From contig CBDCFD010000007.1 in assembly GCA_965216155.1 (NCBI GenBank), positions 496,001-560,000 of the forward strand: DNA of 64,000 nucleotides, in the 5' to 3' direction. Below the pieces are notes generated by a model. That model was not told where the DNA came from. It made no database searches and worked only from the letters and a program-made list of their open reading frames with translations. How positions within the stretch are numbered: the stretch's first letter is position 1; every line of letters starts with the position of its first letter. Source of the DNA: CATOSP01 sp965216155 (GTDB taxonomy: Bacteria; Chloroflexota; Dehalococcoidia; Lucifugimonadales; UBA3495). The position numbers were made by a program, and so were the translations under genes. Of the stretch, positions 26,441 to 35,312 are shown one piece after another.

Positions 26441-27457
26441 ATGGTTCTTGGAGGTCCCGAATGGCTCGCCAAAACCCCTGAAGCAACATTGGAGCCGGAG
26501 ATCCCGATCTGCGACACCCACCACCACCTTTGGGTTTCCCGGCCGGAACCTGTGGACTACCAGCAATACCTGCTGCCCGAACTTACCGGGGACGTCAACA
26601 GCGGCCACAATGTCCGATCTACGGTGTTCATCGAAGTGCGCTGCGAATACCGGCAGACCGGCCCGGAAGAGATGAAGCCGGTGGGAGAGGTCGAGTACGT
26701 CCAAGCCATAGCTGAAGCCAGCGCAACCGGGGAGCATGGCCCCACCCGGGCCGCCGCAGCCATCATTGGGCACGCCGATCTGAAACTGGGAGACGGGGTG
26801 CGTCCGGTGTTGGAAGCCATGCGAACCGCCAGCCCCAACCGCTTTCGAGGCGTGCGGCACTCGGTGGGTTGGGACGAGAGCCCGGAACTGGCCAACCGTG
26901 ACATCAGAGGCGCATTGTCGACCGAGGGTTACCGGGCAGGGGCGAAAGTACTGGCCGGTATGGGCCTGGTCCTGGAAAACTCACTCTACTTCCATCAGTT
27001 GTCCGAATTGGCGGAATTCGCCAGGGCCGTGCCTGACTTGACGATTGTCCTAAACCACATTGGCGGACTGGTCCGGATAGGCCCCTACGCCAACCGGGAC
27101 GACGAAGTGCTCCCGGCATGGCGAAAAGGAGTGGAAGAAGCAGCCCAATGCCCCAACATAGTCATGAAATTGGGCGGCGTTGGGCAACTTCGATACGGCT
27201 ACTACTGGCACGACCGCGAAACGCCTATCGGCTCAGAGGAGCTTGCTGAAACCCTGGGTCCGCTCATGGACTATTGCATACAGCAGTTCGGACCCAGCAG
27301 GTGCATGTTTGAAAGCAACTTCCCCGTCGACAAGATATCCTATTCCTATAATGTTCTGTACAACGCCTTCAAGCGGCTTTCCAAGGGTTATTCCGCATCG
27401 GACCGGGCTGAAATGTTTCACGACACCGCCGCCCGGGTCTATAGCATCGACGTTTAA
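26441..27457 (+). CDS. amidohydrolase (PF04909 type)
   Basis: A 338-residue TIM-barrel metal hydrolase of the amidohydrolase-2 family: ICDTHHHLW (metal HxH), TVFIEVRCEYR, FRGVRHSVGWD, VLNHIGG (third His) and MFESNFPVDK (late Asp region). GGAGGG precedes the ATG at 26441; an earlier in-frame ATG at 26405 lacks a site. Family members hydrolyse lactones or decarboxylate aromatic acids. The gene diverges from the FAD monooxygenase, which suggests a ring-degradation role (inference). Confidence 0.88.
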   Translation: MVLGGPEWLAKTPEATLEPEIPICDTHHHLWVSRPEPVDYQQYLLPELTGDVNSGHNVRSTVFIEVRCEYRQTGPEEMKPVGEVEYVQAIAEASATGEHGPTRAAAAIIGHADLKLGDGVRPVLEAMRTASPNRFRGVRHSVGWDESPELANRDIRGALSTEGYRAGAKVLAGMGLVLENSLYFHQLSELAEFARAVPDLTIVLNHIGGLVRIGPYANRDDEVLPAWRKGVEEAAQCPNIVMKLGGVGQLRYGYYWHDRETPIGSEELAETLGPLMDYCIQQFGPSRCMFESNFPVDKISYSYNVLYNAFKRLSKGYSASDRAEMFHDTAARVYSIDV

Positions 27458-27579
27458 CCCAGAATATTGGCCGGTCCGGCCGGACTCGTATGCCGGACCC
27501 ATATCATGATCGTTTCTTAGTTATAATGTCTCTCACGGCAATCAGGTAGATCCGAGAAATGTAAGTTTAGGGAGGGTCC

Positions 27580-29154
27580 ATGAAATACGATGTAATTGTC
27601 GTTGGCGGAGGAGCGGCCGGCTCAGTCCTGGCCAGCAGGTTGGCTGAAGACGCAAATACCTCCGTATTATTGCTGGAAGCCGGCAATGATTACCCCGAAT
27701 ACGCCAACCTGCCGGACGAAGTAAAGTTCGGAGGGACCAGATTCGCGGAGTCCCCGGACTCGGAACACAACTGGGCCCTGCGCGGAACAATCACAGAGGA
27801 ACAGGGGGAGATCCACGTCGCACAGGGCAAGGTGATCGGGGGAGGTTCATCCATCAACGGTCAGGCAATGCAAAGAGGATTTCCAGAGGATTTTGACGCC
27901 TGGTCTGCGCTCGGCAACGACGAATGGTCCTATGACAAGGTACTGCCCTTCTACAGAAAGATGGAGCATGACCTGGACATCCAGGACGATTTTCATGGAT
28001 CGGGCGGCCCCATGCCGGTGAGACGAAAGCAGTCCGGCGAGATGTCCGACGTTCAAAAGGCCTTCTATGCCGCCTGTGTGCGGGCGGGGTACGGCGCCAC
28101 CGAGGATACGAACGGCGCAAACCCATCGGGCCTTGGCGTCTCCCCCACCAACCAACTGGACGGCGTGAGGATGAGCGCCGCCATTACCCATCTCAATCCG
28201 ATGCGCCACCGGCTCAACCTCACTGTGAGGGGAGGGGTCCACGTCCAGAAGGTATTGTTCGAAGGTTCGAAGGCCGTCGGCGTGCAAGCACAGAGCGGGG
28301 GCGAAGTGTTCACCCTCGAAGCAGACCGTGTTGTCCTGAGCGCGGGGGCCATCAGGTCACCCCAACTGCTCATGCTATCGGGGATCGGCCCCCGCGATCA
28401 ACTTGAGCAATTCGGAATACCCCTGGTCCAGGAAGCGCCCGGTGTAGGCCAGAGCCTCTGGAATCACCTTAGCGCGCAGATTACCTTCAAGGTCAAGGAC
28501 GGGGGCACCCTCACTTCTGACGAAGAGGCGCCCCATTTTGGTCTGCATTACACGTCAGAGGGGTGGAACGAGGTCAATGACATGGTGCTGAGGGCCAGCA
28601 CCGTCGTCGACCCACGGGCGGAGCGAGTTCCGGGGATACGGACCCGGTACCTGACCGGAGACGTTCCTCCTGACCGCGCAGGCCGCATATCATGCACTCT
28701 CGGGTTGCCCGAAGGTTCAGGATACGTCAGGTTGGCGTCTGCCGACCCTGGAGTACAGCCGACCTTTAACTATCGATATCTCCACCATCCTGACGACATT
28801 CGACGGGTGAGGGAGGGCCTGAGATTCGGGCTTAGGCTCCTGGAATCCGACGAGTTTAGGGACGTATTCGACTACCGGATTCAACCAACGGACGAGATTC
28901 TAGCCGACGACGACGCTTTCGACACGTGGATACGCCAGACAGTCGGGACCTCCCGGCACGTCTCCGGGACCTGTAAGATGGGGCCGGATTCCGACCCAAT
29001 GGCGGTTGTTGACCAATACGGCCGAGTCAAAGGAGTGCAGGGGTTGTGGGTTGCCGACTCCTCCATAGTGCCGCGCATTCCCAGGTCAGGCGGCCTCCAT
29101 CCCACGGCTCTCATGATCGGCGAACGTGTCGTCGACTGGGTTGCGGCGGGTTAA
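27580..29154 (+). CDS. GMC-family FAD oxidoreductase
   Basis: A 524-residue glucose-methanol-choline oxidoreductase. N-terminal FAD motif VIVVGGGAAGSVLASRLAED, GGGSSINGQAMQRG, the GMC signature SAGAIRSPQLLMLSGIGP, and the C-terminal active site RHVSGTCKMGPDSD and GLHPTALMIGERV (the two catalytic His regions). GGGAGGG precedes the ATG. It oxidises an alcohol or aldehyde; the acceptor and substrate are unknown. The next amidohydrolase starts 19 bp after its stop, so the two form an operon. Confidence 0.93.
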   Translation: MKYDVIVVGGGAAGSVLASRLAEDANTSVLLLEAGNDYPEYANLPDEVKFGGTRFAESPDSEHNWALRGTITEEQGEIHVAQGKVIGGGSSINGQAMQRGFPEDFDAWSALGNDEWSYDKVLPFYRKMEHDLDIQDDFHGSGGPMPVRRKQSGEMSDVQKAFYAACVRAGYGATEDTNGANPSGLGVSPTNQLDGVRMSAAITHLNPMRHRLNLTVRGGVHVQKVLFEGSKAVGVQAQSGGEVFTLEADRVVLSAGAIRSPQLLMLSGIGPRDQLEQFGIPLVQEAPGVGQSLWNHLSAQITFKVKDGGTLTSDEEAPHFGLHYTSEGWNEVNDMVLRASTVVDPRAERVPGIRTRYLTGDVPPDRAGRISCTLGLPEGSGYVRLASADPGVQPTFNYRYLHHPDDIRRVREGLRFGLRLLESDEFRDVFDYRIQPTDEILADDDAFDTWIRQTVGTSRHVSGTCKMGPDSDPMAVVDQYGRVKGVQGLWVADSSIVPRIPRSGGLHPTALMIGERVVDWVAAG

Positions 29155-29173
29155 CTCACTCCAAGGTGTCGAT

Positions 29174-30775
29174 ATGACTAACACGTGGTCAAAAGCGGAT
29201 ACGGTTATCCGCAACGCGAACATCATCACCATGGACCCGCGCCAGCCCCGCGCTCGAGCCGCTGCGATTCTGGACGGGAAGTTCATCGGCGTGGGCAGCG
29301 CCGCCGATCTTACTAACCTTGTTGGCCCCAACACCCGGGTCCTGGACCTGACTGGCAAGACGGTGCTGCCCGGTTTCATCGACGCCCATATCCACGTGTT
29401 GAACAGCGGCATCCGTCATGTAATGGCCGCCGACTGCGACCTGCCCACCATATCCGCCATCCAGACCGCCCTGCGGGAACGAGTAGAGACCACCGCCCCG
29501 GGCCAGTGGGTGCAGGGCTTCAAGTTCGACGATACCAAGACAGTGGAGAACCGCTTCCTGTTCCGGGAGGACCTGGACTCGGTGAGCACATTCCACCCCA
29601 TAATGGTTTCCCACCGGGCGGGTCATATTTACTACCTCAACACCATGGCCCTGGAGGCCGCCGGGTTTACGCGGGATACCCCCGACCCTTTCGGGGGCCG
29701 CCTGGGCCGGGACCCGGATACCGGGGAGCTGAACGGGGTGGTCTATGAGCGGGCCATCGAACCCGTGCGTTTCGGGCTCATTCCCTCGGACACGCCGGAA
29801 ATCCGGCGGGAAGGGCTGCGCACCATCTGCAAGATGCTGACCCAGGCGGGGCTGACCAGCGTGCACGACGCCCGGGTAATCCGGGATGAGTTCGTCACCT
29901 ACCAGGAGGGCCGGGACGCCGGCGACCTGTCACTCCGGGTCTACGCCCTGATGTACCATCAGCACTTTCAGGCACTGCGGGACGCCGGGCTCAAGACCGG
30001 CTTCGGCGATGACATGCTACGTATGGGCGGCATCAAGATGGTGGCCGACGGCGCCATCGCCGCCCGCACCGCCTATTTGTCGGAGCCCTATATCGGCAGC
30101 GACTGCGACCACGGGATTCTGGCGATGAGTGCCGAGGAAATCGAAGAAAATGTCATGGAAATGCACCGGGCAGGGTTCCAGGTGTGCATCCACGCCAACG
30201 GCGACCTGACCATCGAAATGGTGCTCAATGCCTACGAGAAGGCCCAGGCGGCCGACCCGCGGCCTAACCCGCGGCACCGGGTGGAGCACTGCACGCTTGT
30301 GAATCCTGACATACTCACCAAGATGCACCGGCTGGGCACGATTGCCACTCCCTTCTGCACCTACGTATACCACCACGGCGAGAAGATGCCGTTTTACGGC
30401 GAAGAGCGCCTGCAGTGGATGTTCGCACAGCGTTCATTCCTGGACTATGGAGTGGTAGGCACCGGCTCGACGGACTACCCTCCCGGCCCCTTCGAGCCGC
30501 TGTTGGGCATCCAGAGTTGCGTCACCCGCACCGACAGCCGGGGCAATGAATGGGGGCCGAACCAGAAGGTCACGGTGGAAGAGGCCCTACGCATATACAC
30601 CCGGCACAGCGCCTATGCCTCTTTCGAAGAAGCCATCAAAGGGTCCATTGAGACGGGTAAGCTGGCCGACCTGGTGGTGCTGGGGGCCGACCCTACCCAG
30701 GTGGACCCCATGACCATCAAGGATATCCCGGTGGAACGCACCATCGTCGGCGGAAAAACGGTACACGAAGCCTAG
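29174..30775 (+). CDS. YtcJ-like amidohydrolase (Amidohydro_3)
   Basis: A 533-residue metal-dependent amidohydrolase of the PF07969 type: LDLTGKTVLPGFIDAHIHVLN (HxH), KMVADGAIAARTAYL, CIHANGD, HRVEHCTL, GSTDYPPG (late Asp) and a C-terminal composite beta sandwich, SIETGKLADLVVLGADPTQV. The start MTNTWSKAD at 29174 has AAGGTG upstream. It is co-transcribed with the GMC oxidoreductase. It probably removes an amide, N-formyl or cyclic amide group in a catabolic route. Confidence 0.92.
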   Translation: MTNTWSKADTVIRNANIITMDPRQPRARAAAILDGKFIGVGSAADLTNLVGPNTRVLDLTGKTVLPGFIDAHIHVLNSGIRHVMAADCDLPTISAIQTALRERVETTAPGQWVQGFKFDDTKTVENRFLFREDLDSVSTFHPIMVSHRAGHIYYLNTMALEAAGFTRDTPDPFGGRLGRDPDTGELNGVVYERAIEPVRFGLIPSDTPEIRREGLRTICKMLTQAGLTSVHDARVIRDEFVTYQEGRDAGDLSLRVYALMYHQHFQALRDAGLKTGFGDDMLRMGGIKMVADGAIAARTAYLSEPYIGSDCDHGILAMSAEEIEENVMEMHRAGFQVCIHANGDLTIEMVLNAYEKAQAADPRPNPRHRVEHCTLVNPDILTKMHRLGTIATPFCTYVYHHGEKMPFYGEERLQWMFAQRSFLDYGVVGTGSTDYPPGPFEPLLGIQSCVTRTDSRGNEWGPNQKVTVEEALRIYTRHSAYASFEEAIKGSIETGKLADLVVLGADPTQVDPMTIKDIPVERTIVGGKTVHEA

Positions 30776-30815
30776 CCGCGGGAATACATCGCCGCAACGG
30801 GTCTCATTAGCCGGG

Positions 30816-31065
30816 GTCCGGTCCCACAAGAATCCTGGTGGGGCCGGCTCTTGCCATAGTCGACGAAAAAGTCCTGATTGACGGACATGCCACCCTCGGG
30901 GCTGACGTCGATGCGGCTGAGCCAGCCGTTGAGTCCTTCCGGATAGAACTGGTCGTCCAAGGAAGAGCGGACCTTGGCGTTAGCTGGCAGACCAAATGCG
31001 GAAGATACCTGGAAGCTGGCAAGGGTGGTGAGGCGGCACCCGGGAAAACCAAGCCCCGAAATCAA
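30816..31065 (-). pseudogene. C-terminal remnant of a methanethiol oxidase / selenium-binding protein
   Basis: On the minus strand the segment LDDQFYPEGLNGWLSRIDV followed by SPEGGMSVNQDFFVDYGKSR and PHQ matches the conserved end of SBP56/methanethiol oxidase proteins (pattern DDQFYP...GGm...FFVDfG.sRPHQ). Nothing upstream continues the family and the sequence after RPHQ diverges, so it is a fragment. Identified from memory of the family, without alignment. Confidence 0.5.
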
Positions 31066-31141
31066 GGAAGCCCGATTGTGGCAATGAACGAGAGGGTTGG
31101 CATGGCCGTGAAATCTGGAGGAGGTAGCATTTTACTGGGAA

Positions 31142-31493
31142 TGGTGGAGACGGGGGAGGGTCGAACTCCCCGTCCAGAAGGCACCGCAGGAGGATGTACT
31201 ACAGGCTTATCCGGCGCTTTAATGTCGCCCCTGTTTGCTTTCGCCGACTAAATCTTTCAAGGGCCAGCCGATAAACTTGAGCCCCGCCCTATCGGCGTCA
31301 GGGGGGCCGCATCCCGGACTTTTGGCGCCTGCATCCCCTCTTCCGGGAATAGCGGGGAGCAGACGTAGCCACGTTTAGGCGGCTAGTGCAAATTCACGAT
31401 TGTCAGTTGTTTTGTGCCACCTGTTTAACGAGAGCGATGGCATCTCGGCCTGCAATCCACTGTAGAACGCTCCTGTCGAACCCGCGCGTCCCC
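31142..31493 (-). ncRNA. ssrA: transfer-messenger RNA (tmRNA)
   Basis: A 352-nt tmRNA. On the minus strand the 5' end GGGGACG pairs with CGTCTCC before an encoded CCA to give a 7-bp acceptor stem. The D-region GGGTTCGACAGG and T-arm GGAGTTCGACCCTCC are present. The tag frame ends in TDNREFALAA followed by TAA; the exact resume codon is uncertain because the preceding bases do not give an obvious Ala codon in that frame. It rescues stalled ribosomes with SmpB. Confidence 0.92.
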
Positions 31494-31505
31494 ATGTAAC
31501 TAATG

Positions 31506-31535
31506 ATTATACCTAACCATATTGGTCACTGTCGA
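31506..31535 (-). promoter_or_regulatory. tmRNA promoter
   Basis: On the minus strand TCGACA (31530-31535), 18 bp, perfect -10 TATAAT (31506-31511), 12 nt before the mature tmRNA 5' end, leaving a short precursor leader. Confidence 0.65.
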
Positions 31536-31550
31536 GACCCTGGGTGGCCT

Positions 31551-31684
31551 GCAACTGTTCGGAATCGCGGGGTAAATTTGCCAAGTACCAGTTGATATCA
31601 GTTGACTTGAGAGTAGGCCGCAGGGGCGAAACCCTGAATTTTCCGCTTGCAGACATTCCGATCTCACCAGGTCCGAACAGTTAT
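31551..31684. mobile_element. MITE with IS66-like ends, copy 2 (degenerate)
   Basis: 134 bp bounded by GCAACTGTTCGGA and TCCGAACAGTTAT. The length and ends match copies at 24201 and 40766, although the right terminal base differs and no target duplication remains. It sits just upstream of the tmRNA promoter. Confidence 0.65.
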
Positions 31685-31730
31685 TCTATACCTCCGGTCC
31701 GCTTCGTCCCACACTGAACGTCAACCCTCC

Positions 31731-32978
31731 CAGGGCAAACGCATTCTCCAAGTAATGGAGTAGAGTGGTAAGATTCGAGCGGTGAGAAAGAAGCTGAAGG
31801 GTAGGGTGGTGCAGATGGGTAGTAGTGAAGGCAGCTGCTTGATGGAGCGCTTCGGCGCTTTGGAGGATTCCGGAAGGGATCAAGGGAAACGGCATCAACT
31901 CCTGGACATCATTGCGATGACCATCTGCGCGGTCATTGGGGGCGCTGAAGGTTGGGACGATGTGGAGTTGTTCGTCCGATGCAAGTACGAATGGTTCCGG
32001 AGATTCCCGGATCTGCCCCACGGGGTTCCCTGCTCCGACACCTTTGCGCGGGTGTTCGCCGGTATTGACCCGGAACAATTCCGAAACTGCTTCATGGACT
32101 GGGTGAACAGCGTCAGCCGGCTGACCCAAGGCCAGGTAGTTGCACTGGATGGCAAGACCTTACGGCGGTCCCACGACCGCCCTTCGGGTAAGGAGGCCAT
32201 TCATATGGTCAGCGCCTGGGCTTCGGAGAACTCCTTGGTACTGGGGCAGGTCAAGGTGGATGCGAAATCCAATGAGATCACGGCCATACCTGAGTTGCTC
32301 AAGCTGCTGGACGTGTCGGGCTGCATCGTGACAATTGACGCCATGGGCTGCCGGAAAAAGATAGCACGGCAGATTGTGAGCCAAGGAGCCGATTGCGTTC
32401 TGGCGGTGAAGGAAAACCAGGGGAAGTTGCCGGAGGATGCGGCAGACCTTTTTTCCTGCGGACAGAGGACCGGATTTGCTGACCGGATTTGCTGATATGA
32501 GGCGCAATTTCCGCCAGACCGTGGGCAGCGGGTACGGACGTGTTGAAACCCGACGCTGTTGGACCATTGACGACCAGAGCAGTTGTCCTACCTGGATACC
32601 CGAGGTGATTGGCCTGGGTTGCGGAGCATCGGGATGGTCACGGCGGAACGATGTAAAGGGGGCCAAGTGTCGGTGGAAACCCGCTACTACATCTCCAGTC
32701 CGGAGTCGGATGTCCGGCGGCTCTTGCAGGCGACTCGAAACCATTGGGGTATCGAGAACCGGGTCCACTGGGTGCTGGACGTGTCCTTCAGGGAAGACGA
32801 AAGCCGGGTAAGAACCGTGAACGCGCTGGAAAACCTGGCGATAGTCCGGCATATGGCCCTTAACCTGCTGCGCCAAGACCGGACCTCCAAAGCCTCTATC
32901 AAAGCCAAACGCAAATTGGCCGGCTGGGACAATGACTACCTGCTATCCATCCTCTCCAATTAGAATGCGTTTGCCCTG
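31731..32978 (+). mobile_element. ISAs1-family insertion sequence
   Basis: Perfect 17-bp terminal inverted repeats, CAGGGCAAACGCATTCT at the left and AGAATGCGTTTGCCCTG at the right, enclose one transposase gene. The size (1248 bp) and transposase type fit ISAs1. No target duplication is recognisable. Confidence 0.88.
31782..32963 (+). pseudogene. ISAs1-family transposase, frameshifted
   Basis: Reads as an ISAs1 (DDE_Tnp_ISAS1) transposase: LLDIIAMTICAVIGGAEGWDDVELF, GVPCSDTFARVF, VVALDGKTLRRSHD, MVSAWASENSLVLGQVKVDAKSNEI, ITIDAMGCRKKIA and VLAVKENQGKLPE, then the C-terminus HWGIENRVHWVLDVSFREDESRVR...LLRQD in another frame. A 13-bp tandem duplication (GACCGGATTTGCT twice, 32467-32492) and another indel near 32580 split it over three frames. 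It is inactive. Confidence 0.88.
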
Positions 32979-33111
32979 TTGTGCGGCCTTTCTTGCTGTC
33001 CGAAAATCGCCCCGGGTGGTGTAGAATGTCCTCCGTTGAATGATGCCTTTGAGGGGGAGCTAAAGAGGTGGCGATGCCAGCCCGGCCCTCGGGCCTGCTG
33101 CGAGGTGCGAT

Positions 33112-33804
33112 ATGACCACACCCGACATCTTCGCCAGGAAGCCCAAAGTCCAGGGCCGCTTCCGGCTGCCGGACCCGCCCGAACGCGAGCCCGACGATAT
33201 GACCAGTTTCGACCAGTTAGCCATTACCGGCGGCGCCCACTACCTGGCCCAGCACCTGTGGAACCCGGAAACCACCCTGGTGGCCGGCGAGCATTACATC
33301 AGTCCCGTACCCACCGGCGATATGACCGGGCTGCGCTACCCAGACCTGTTCGTGGCCTTCGACGTGGACCCGGCTGCCTACGCCAACGGGTACGTCATCT
33401 CAGAGCAGGGCAAGCCGCCGGACTTCGTGCTGGAAATCGCCTCCCGGCGCACCGGACGCATAGACGCGACGGAGAAGCGGGGGGACTACGCCGCTCTGGG
33501 CATCGGGGAATACTGGCGGTTTGACGAGACGGGGGAGTATCACGGGGCGCGGCTGGCCGGGGAGCGGCTGGTGACGGGCGACTACGTTGCCATAGCCATC
33601 GGGGAACTCCCCGGCGGCGGCTTGCAAGGATACAGCGCGGTGCTGGATCTGCACCTGCGCTGGGAGGAGGGCGAGTTGCGTTTTTACGACCCGGCCACGG
33701 GCCGGGGTATCGCAACCCTGGCAGACGAGCGCGCCCGGGCCGACGCCGCCGAAGCCCGAGTCCGCGAGTTGGAAGAACTGCTCCGCCGCCAGAATCCCTA
33801 TTGA
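33112..33804 (+). CDS. Uma2/DUF820-family putative endonuclease
   Basis: A 230-residue Uma2-type protein with a PD-(D/E)XK fold: LRYPDLFVAFDVDP (catalytic Asp region), PDFVLEIASRRTGRID (ExxS/K region), KRGDYAALGIGEYWRFD and LHLRWEEGELRFYDPATG. The C-terminus is a short coiled coil (LADERARADAAEARVRELEELLRR), typical of this family in cyanobacteria and Chloroflexota. GAGGTG precedes the ATG. The biological role of the family is not settled; mobile-element association is frequent and fits its place next to ISAs1. Confidence 0.85.
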   Translation: MTTPDIFARKPKVQGRFRLPDPPEREPDDMTSFDQLAITGGAHYLAQHLWNPETTLVAGEHYISPVPTGDMTGLRYPDLFVAFDVDPAAYANGYVISEQGKPPDFVLEIASRRTGRIDATEKRGDYAALGIGEYWRFDETGEYHGARLAGERLVTGDYVAIAIGELPGGGLQGYSAVLDLHLRWEEGELRFYDPATGRGIATLADERARADAAEARVRELEELLRRQNPY

Positions 33805-33867
33805 CGGCTAACTGCGATAGCCTTCTCAGGCACTCCGGCCCGGGATGCCGCTGGCGCGTCTCTGCGA

Positions 33868-34155
33868 GTGAGTCAGCCTGAACGGAAACACTGGGAGTTT
33901 CGGTATGATCGCCAGGATACCCTTGGTCCTGGAGCCTCAGCCCGAAGGGGGTACACCGTCACCTCTCCTTTGCTGCCGGAGTTGATAACCGAGGGCGACA
34001 CAATCTCGGAGTGCCTGGTCAACGTGGACGATGCCTTTGCGGTGGTTTTGGAGATCTACGAGGACGAGGGGCGTCCCCTGCCGCCGGGTATCCACGTGGA
34101 TGACGCCAACGGCCCGGTGTCCGTTGAGGCTGTCGTCACGGTTCCAGTTTCGTGA
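33868..34155 (+). CDS. hicB: HicB-family antitoxin
   Basis: A 95-residue HicB-like protein: YTVTSPLLPELITEGDTISECLVNVDDAFAVVLEIYEDEGRPLPPGI follows the HicB partial RNase H fold pattern. The GTG start at 33868 is the best available but has no clear ribosome-binding site. The stop overlaps a GTG that begins a HicA-like frame, a usual HicBA arrangement. It should neutralise a HicA mRNA interferase and repress its own operon; here the partner is truncated. Confidence 0.75.
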   Translation: MSQPERKHWEFRYDRQDTLGPGASARRGYTVTSPLLPELITEGDTISECLVNVDDAFAVVLEIYEDEGRPLPPGIHVDDANGPVSVEAVVTVPVS

Positions 34156-34322
34156 GATACCGGGAGGCCGCCCGCAAGCTGACGAAGCTCGGATGTTTCG
34201 AGGTTCCGACACTAAGAGGCGGCTCTTATAGAAGATGGTTCAATCCTCAAACGCATTCTTCCTGCACGGCCAATTCGAAGTCTAGCACCGGGTTCGGCAG
34301 CCCCTCTTCGGAGAAAGCGTAG
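34152..34322 (+). pseudogene. hicA: truncated HicA-like toxin
   Basis: GTG at 34152 overlaps the hicB stop (GTGA). The first 33 residues, RYREAARKLTKLGCFEVPTLRGG followed by SYRRWFNPQT, follow HicA (LGC.e.r..GSHr.w.nP.t), but the rest to the TAG at 34320 is unrelated and overlaps an opposing gene. The catalytic His position of HicA (GSH) is Tyr (GSY) here. It is most likely dead, leaving an orphan antitoxin. Confidence 0.65.
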
Positions 34323-34438
34323 GAAGCAATTTCAACTAGCGTATCCTCATCTATGCTCAGGTAAAGAGCATCTCCCCGTGGGACCCCTTCTGCAAAGAAT
34401 CTTGCTATCGCCTCATTCCACTCAAAATCAGAGGCCAC
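34247..34438 (-). CDS. small acidic hypothetical protein
   Basis: A 63-residue acidic protein (MASDFEWNEAIARFFAEGV, then DEDTLVEIASYAFSEEGLPN). The GTG start at 34438 has GAGGT 6 nt upstream. It overlaps the tail of the truncated hicA frame on the other strand. I do not recognise the family; it could be a small regulator or antitoxin-like protein. No neighbour on the same strand suggests a role. Confidence 0.5.
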   Translation of the reverse strand: MASDFEWNEAIARFFAEGVPRGDALYLSIDEDTLVEIASYAFSEEGLPNPVLDFELAVQEECV

Positions 34439-34515
34439 GCATACACCTCGCTTTCCCGTTACAGTTCAGCACCTTAGGCGACAGGAAACGTTTGTCAAGG
34501 GCGGCGGGATCGGCG

Positions 34516-34685
34516 TGTTGAAAAAGTCCAACTGAGGGCCAGCGCCCAAAGCTGTGAACCGAATATCGTCCTTTTTGGTCTCAACTGTTGCACAATTGTG
34601 TTATCAGTCAACATTACTTCTCGACTTTAGACGACGCTGTAGATGGGCATCTCCCCTGCGTTCACTGCAGCAGACTTTTTTAACA
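34516..34685. mobile_element. 170-bp element with inverted ends (MITE-like or IS remnant)
   Basis: TGTTGAAAAAGTC (34516-34528) and GACTTTTTTAACA (34673-34685) are inverted with one mismatch. Such TGTT(A/G)AAAAAGTC ends are seen in IS5/IS1182-type elements. There is no coding capacity between them and no target duplication. Confidence 0.5.
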
Positions 34686-34993
34686 GGCCCGGGATGTTGG
34701 GCCATTGGGGCGGAGGAAAAGTGAGCTTGTCTCAGGAGTATTTGGCCGCACGAATGTCGTACGCAGGACGGCTTCAATATGTGGAAGTGAGCTACCATGA
34801 GAACCATCAAGCCCGTAAATCCATCCGCGTTCCGAATATAGTTATGGTGTTGGACTTCTGAGACAAGCTCAAAAGTGTACCACCAGGGGTCATCGGCCAG
34901 CGTAAAGGTCCGGCCAATTGTTCAGGGAAGATGTCACTCAGGCAGCTGTGGCAACAGCCGGGGCGGGGGAATCGGGACGGTTTCCGGGGCGGC

Positions 34994-35290
34994 CTATGCG
35001 TCGTCTGGAGCTTGAGACGCGGCGTTCTCCTTGCTGTGCTTGAGGCGGTAGCTCTCGCCGTTCATCTCGAGGATGTGGACGTGGTGGGTGAGGCGGTCCA
35101 GCAACGCGCCGGTGAGGCGCTCCGATCCGAACACCTCGGTCCACTCGTCGAATGGGAGGTTGGTGGTCACCAGGATGGAGCCTCGCTCGTAGCGTTGGCT
35201 GAAGACATCAAAGAGCAGTTCCGCACCGGTGCGGGAGAGTGGGACGAATCCCAGTTCGTCGACGATCAGCAGGTTGATGTTTGACGTCAA
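34994..35290 (-). pseudogene. IS21-family IstB ATPase, C-terminal fragment
   Basis: 98 residues covering the Walker B and after: NLLIVDELGFVPLSRTGAELLFDVFSQRYERGSILVTTNLPFDEWTEVFGSERLTGALLDRLTHHVHILEMNGESYRLKHS. This is the C-terminal half of IstB, the helper ATPase of IS21 transposition. The Walker A half is absent; a different IstB sequence adjoins it at about 35300. Confidence 0.85.
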
Positions 35291-35312
35291 CTATTTTTGC
35301 CGGTTCGGTCGA

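Noticed and set aside
30838..31251. 137-residue plus-strand frame over the tmRNA
   Set aside because: It overlaps the well-supported tmRNA and the minus-strand remnant, and has no ribosome-binding site.
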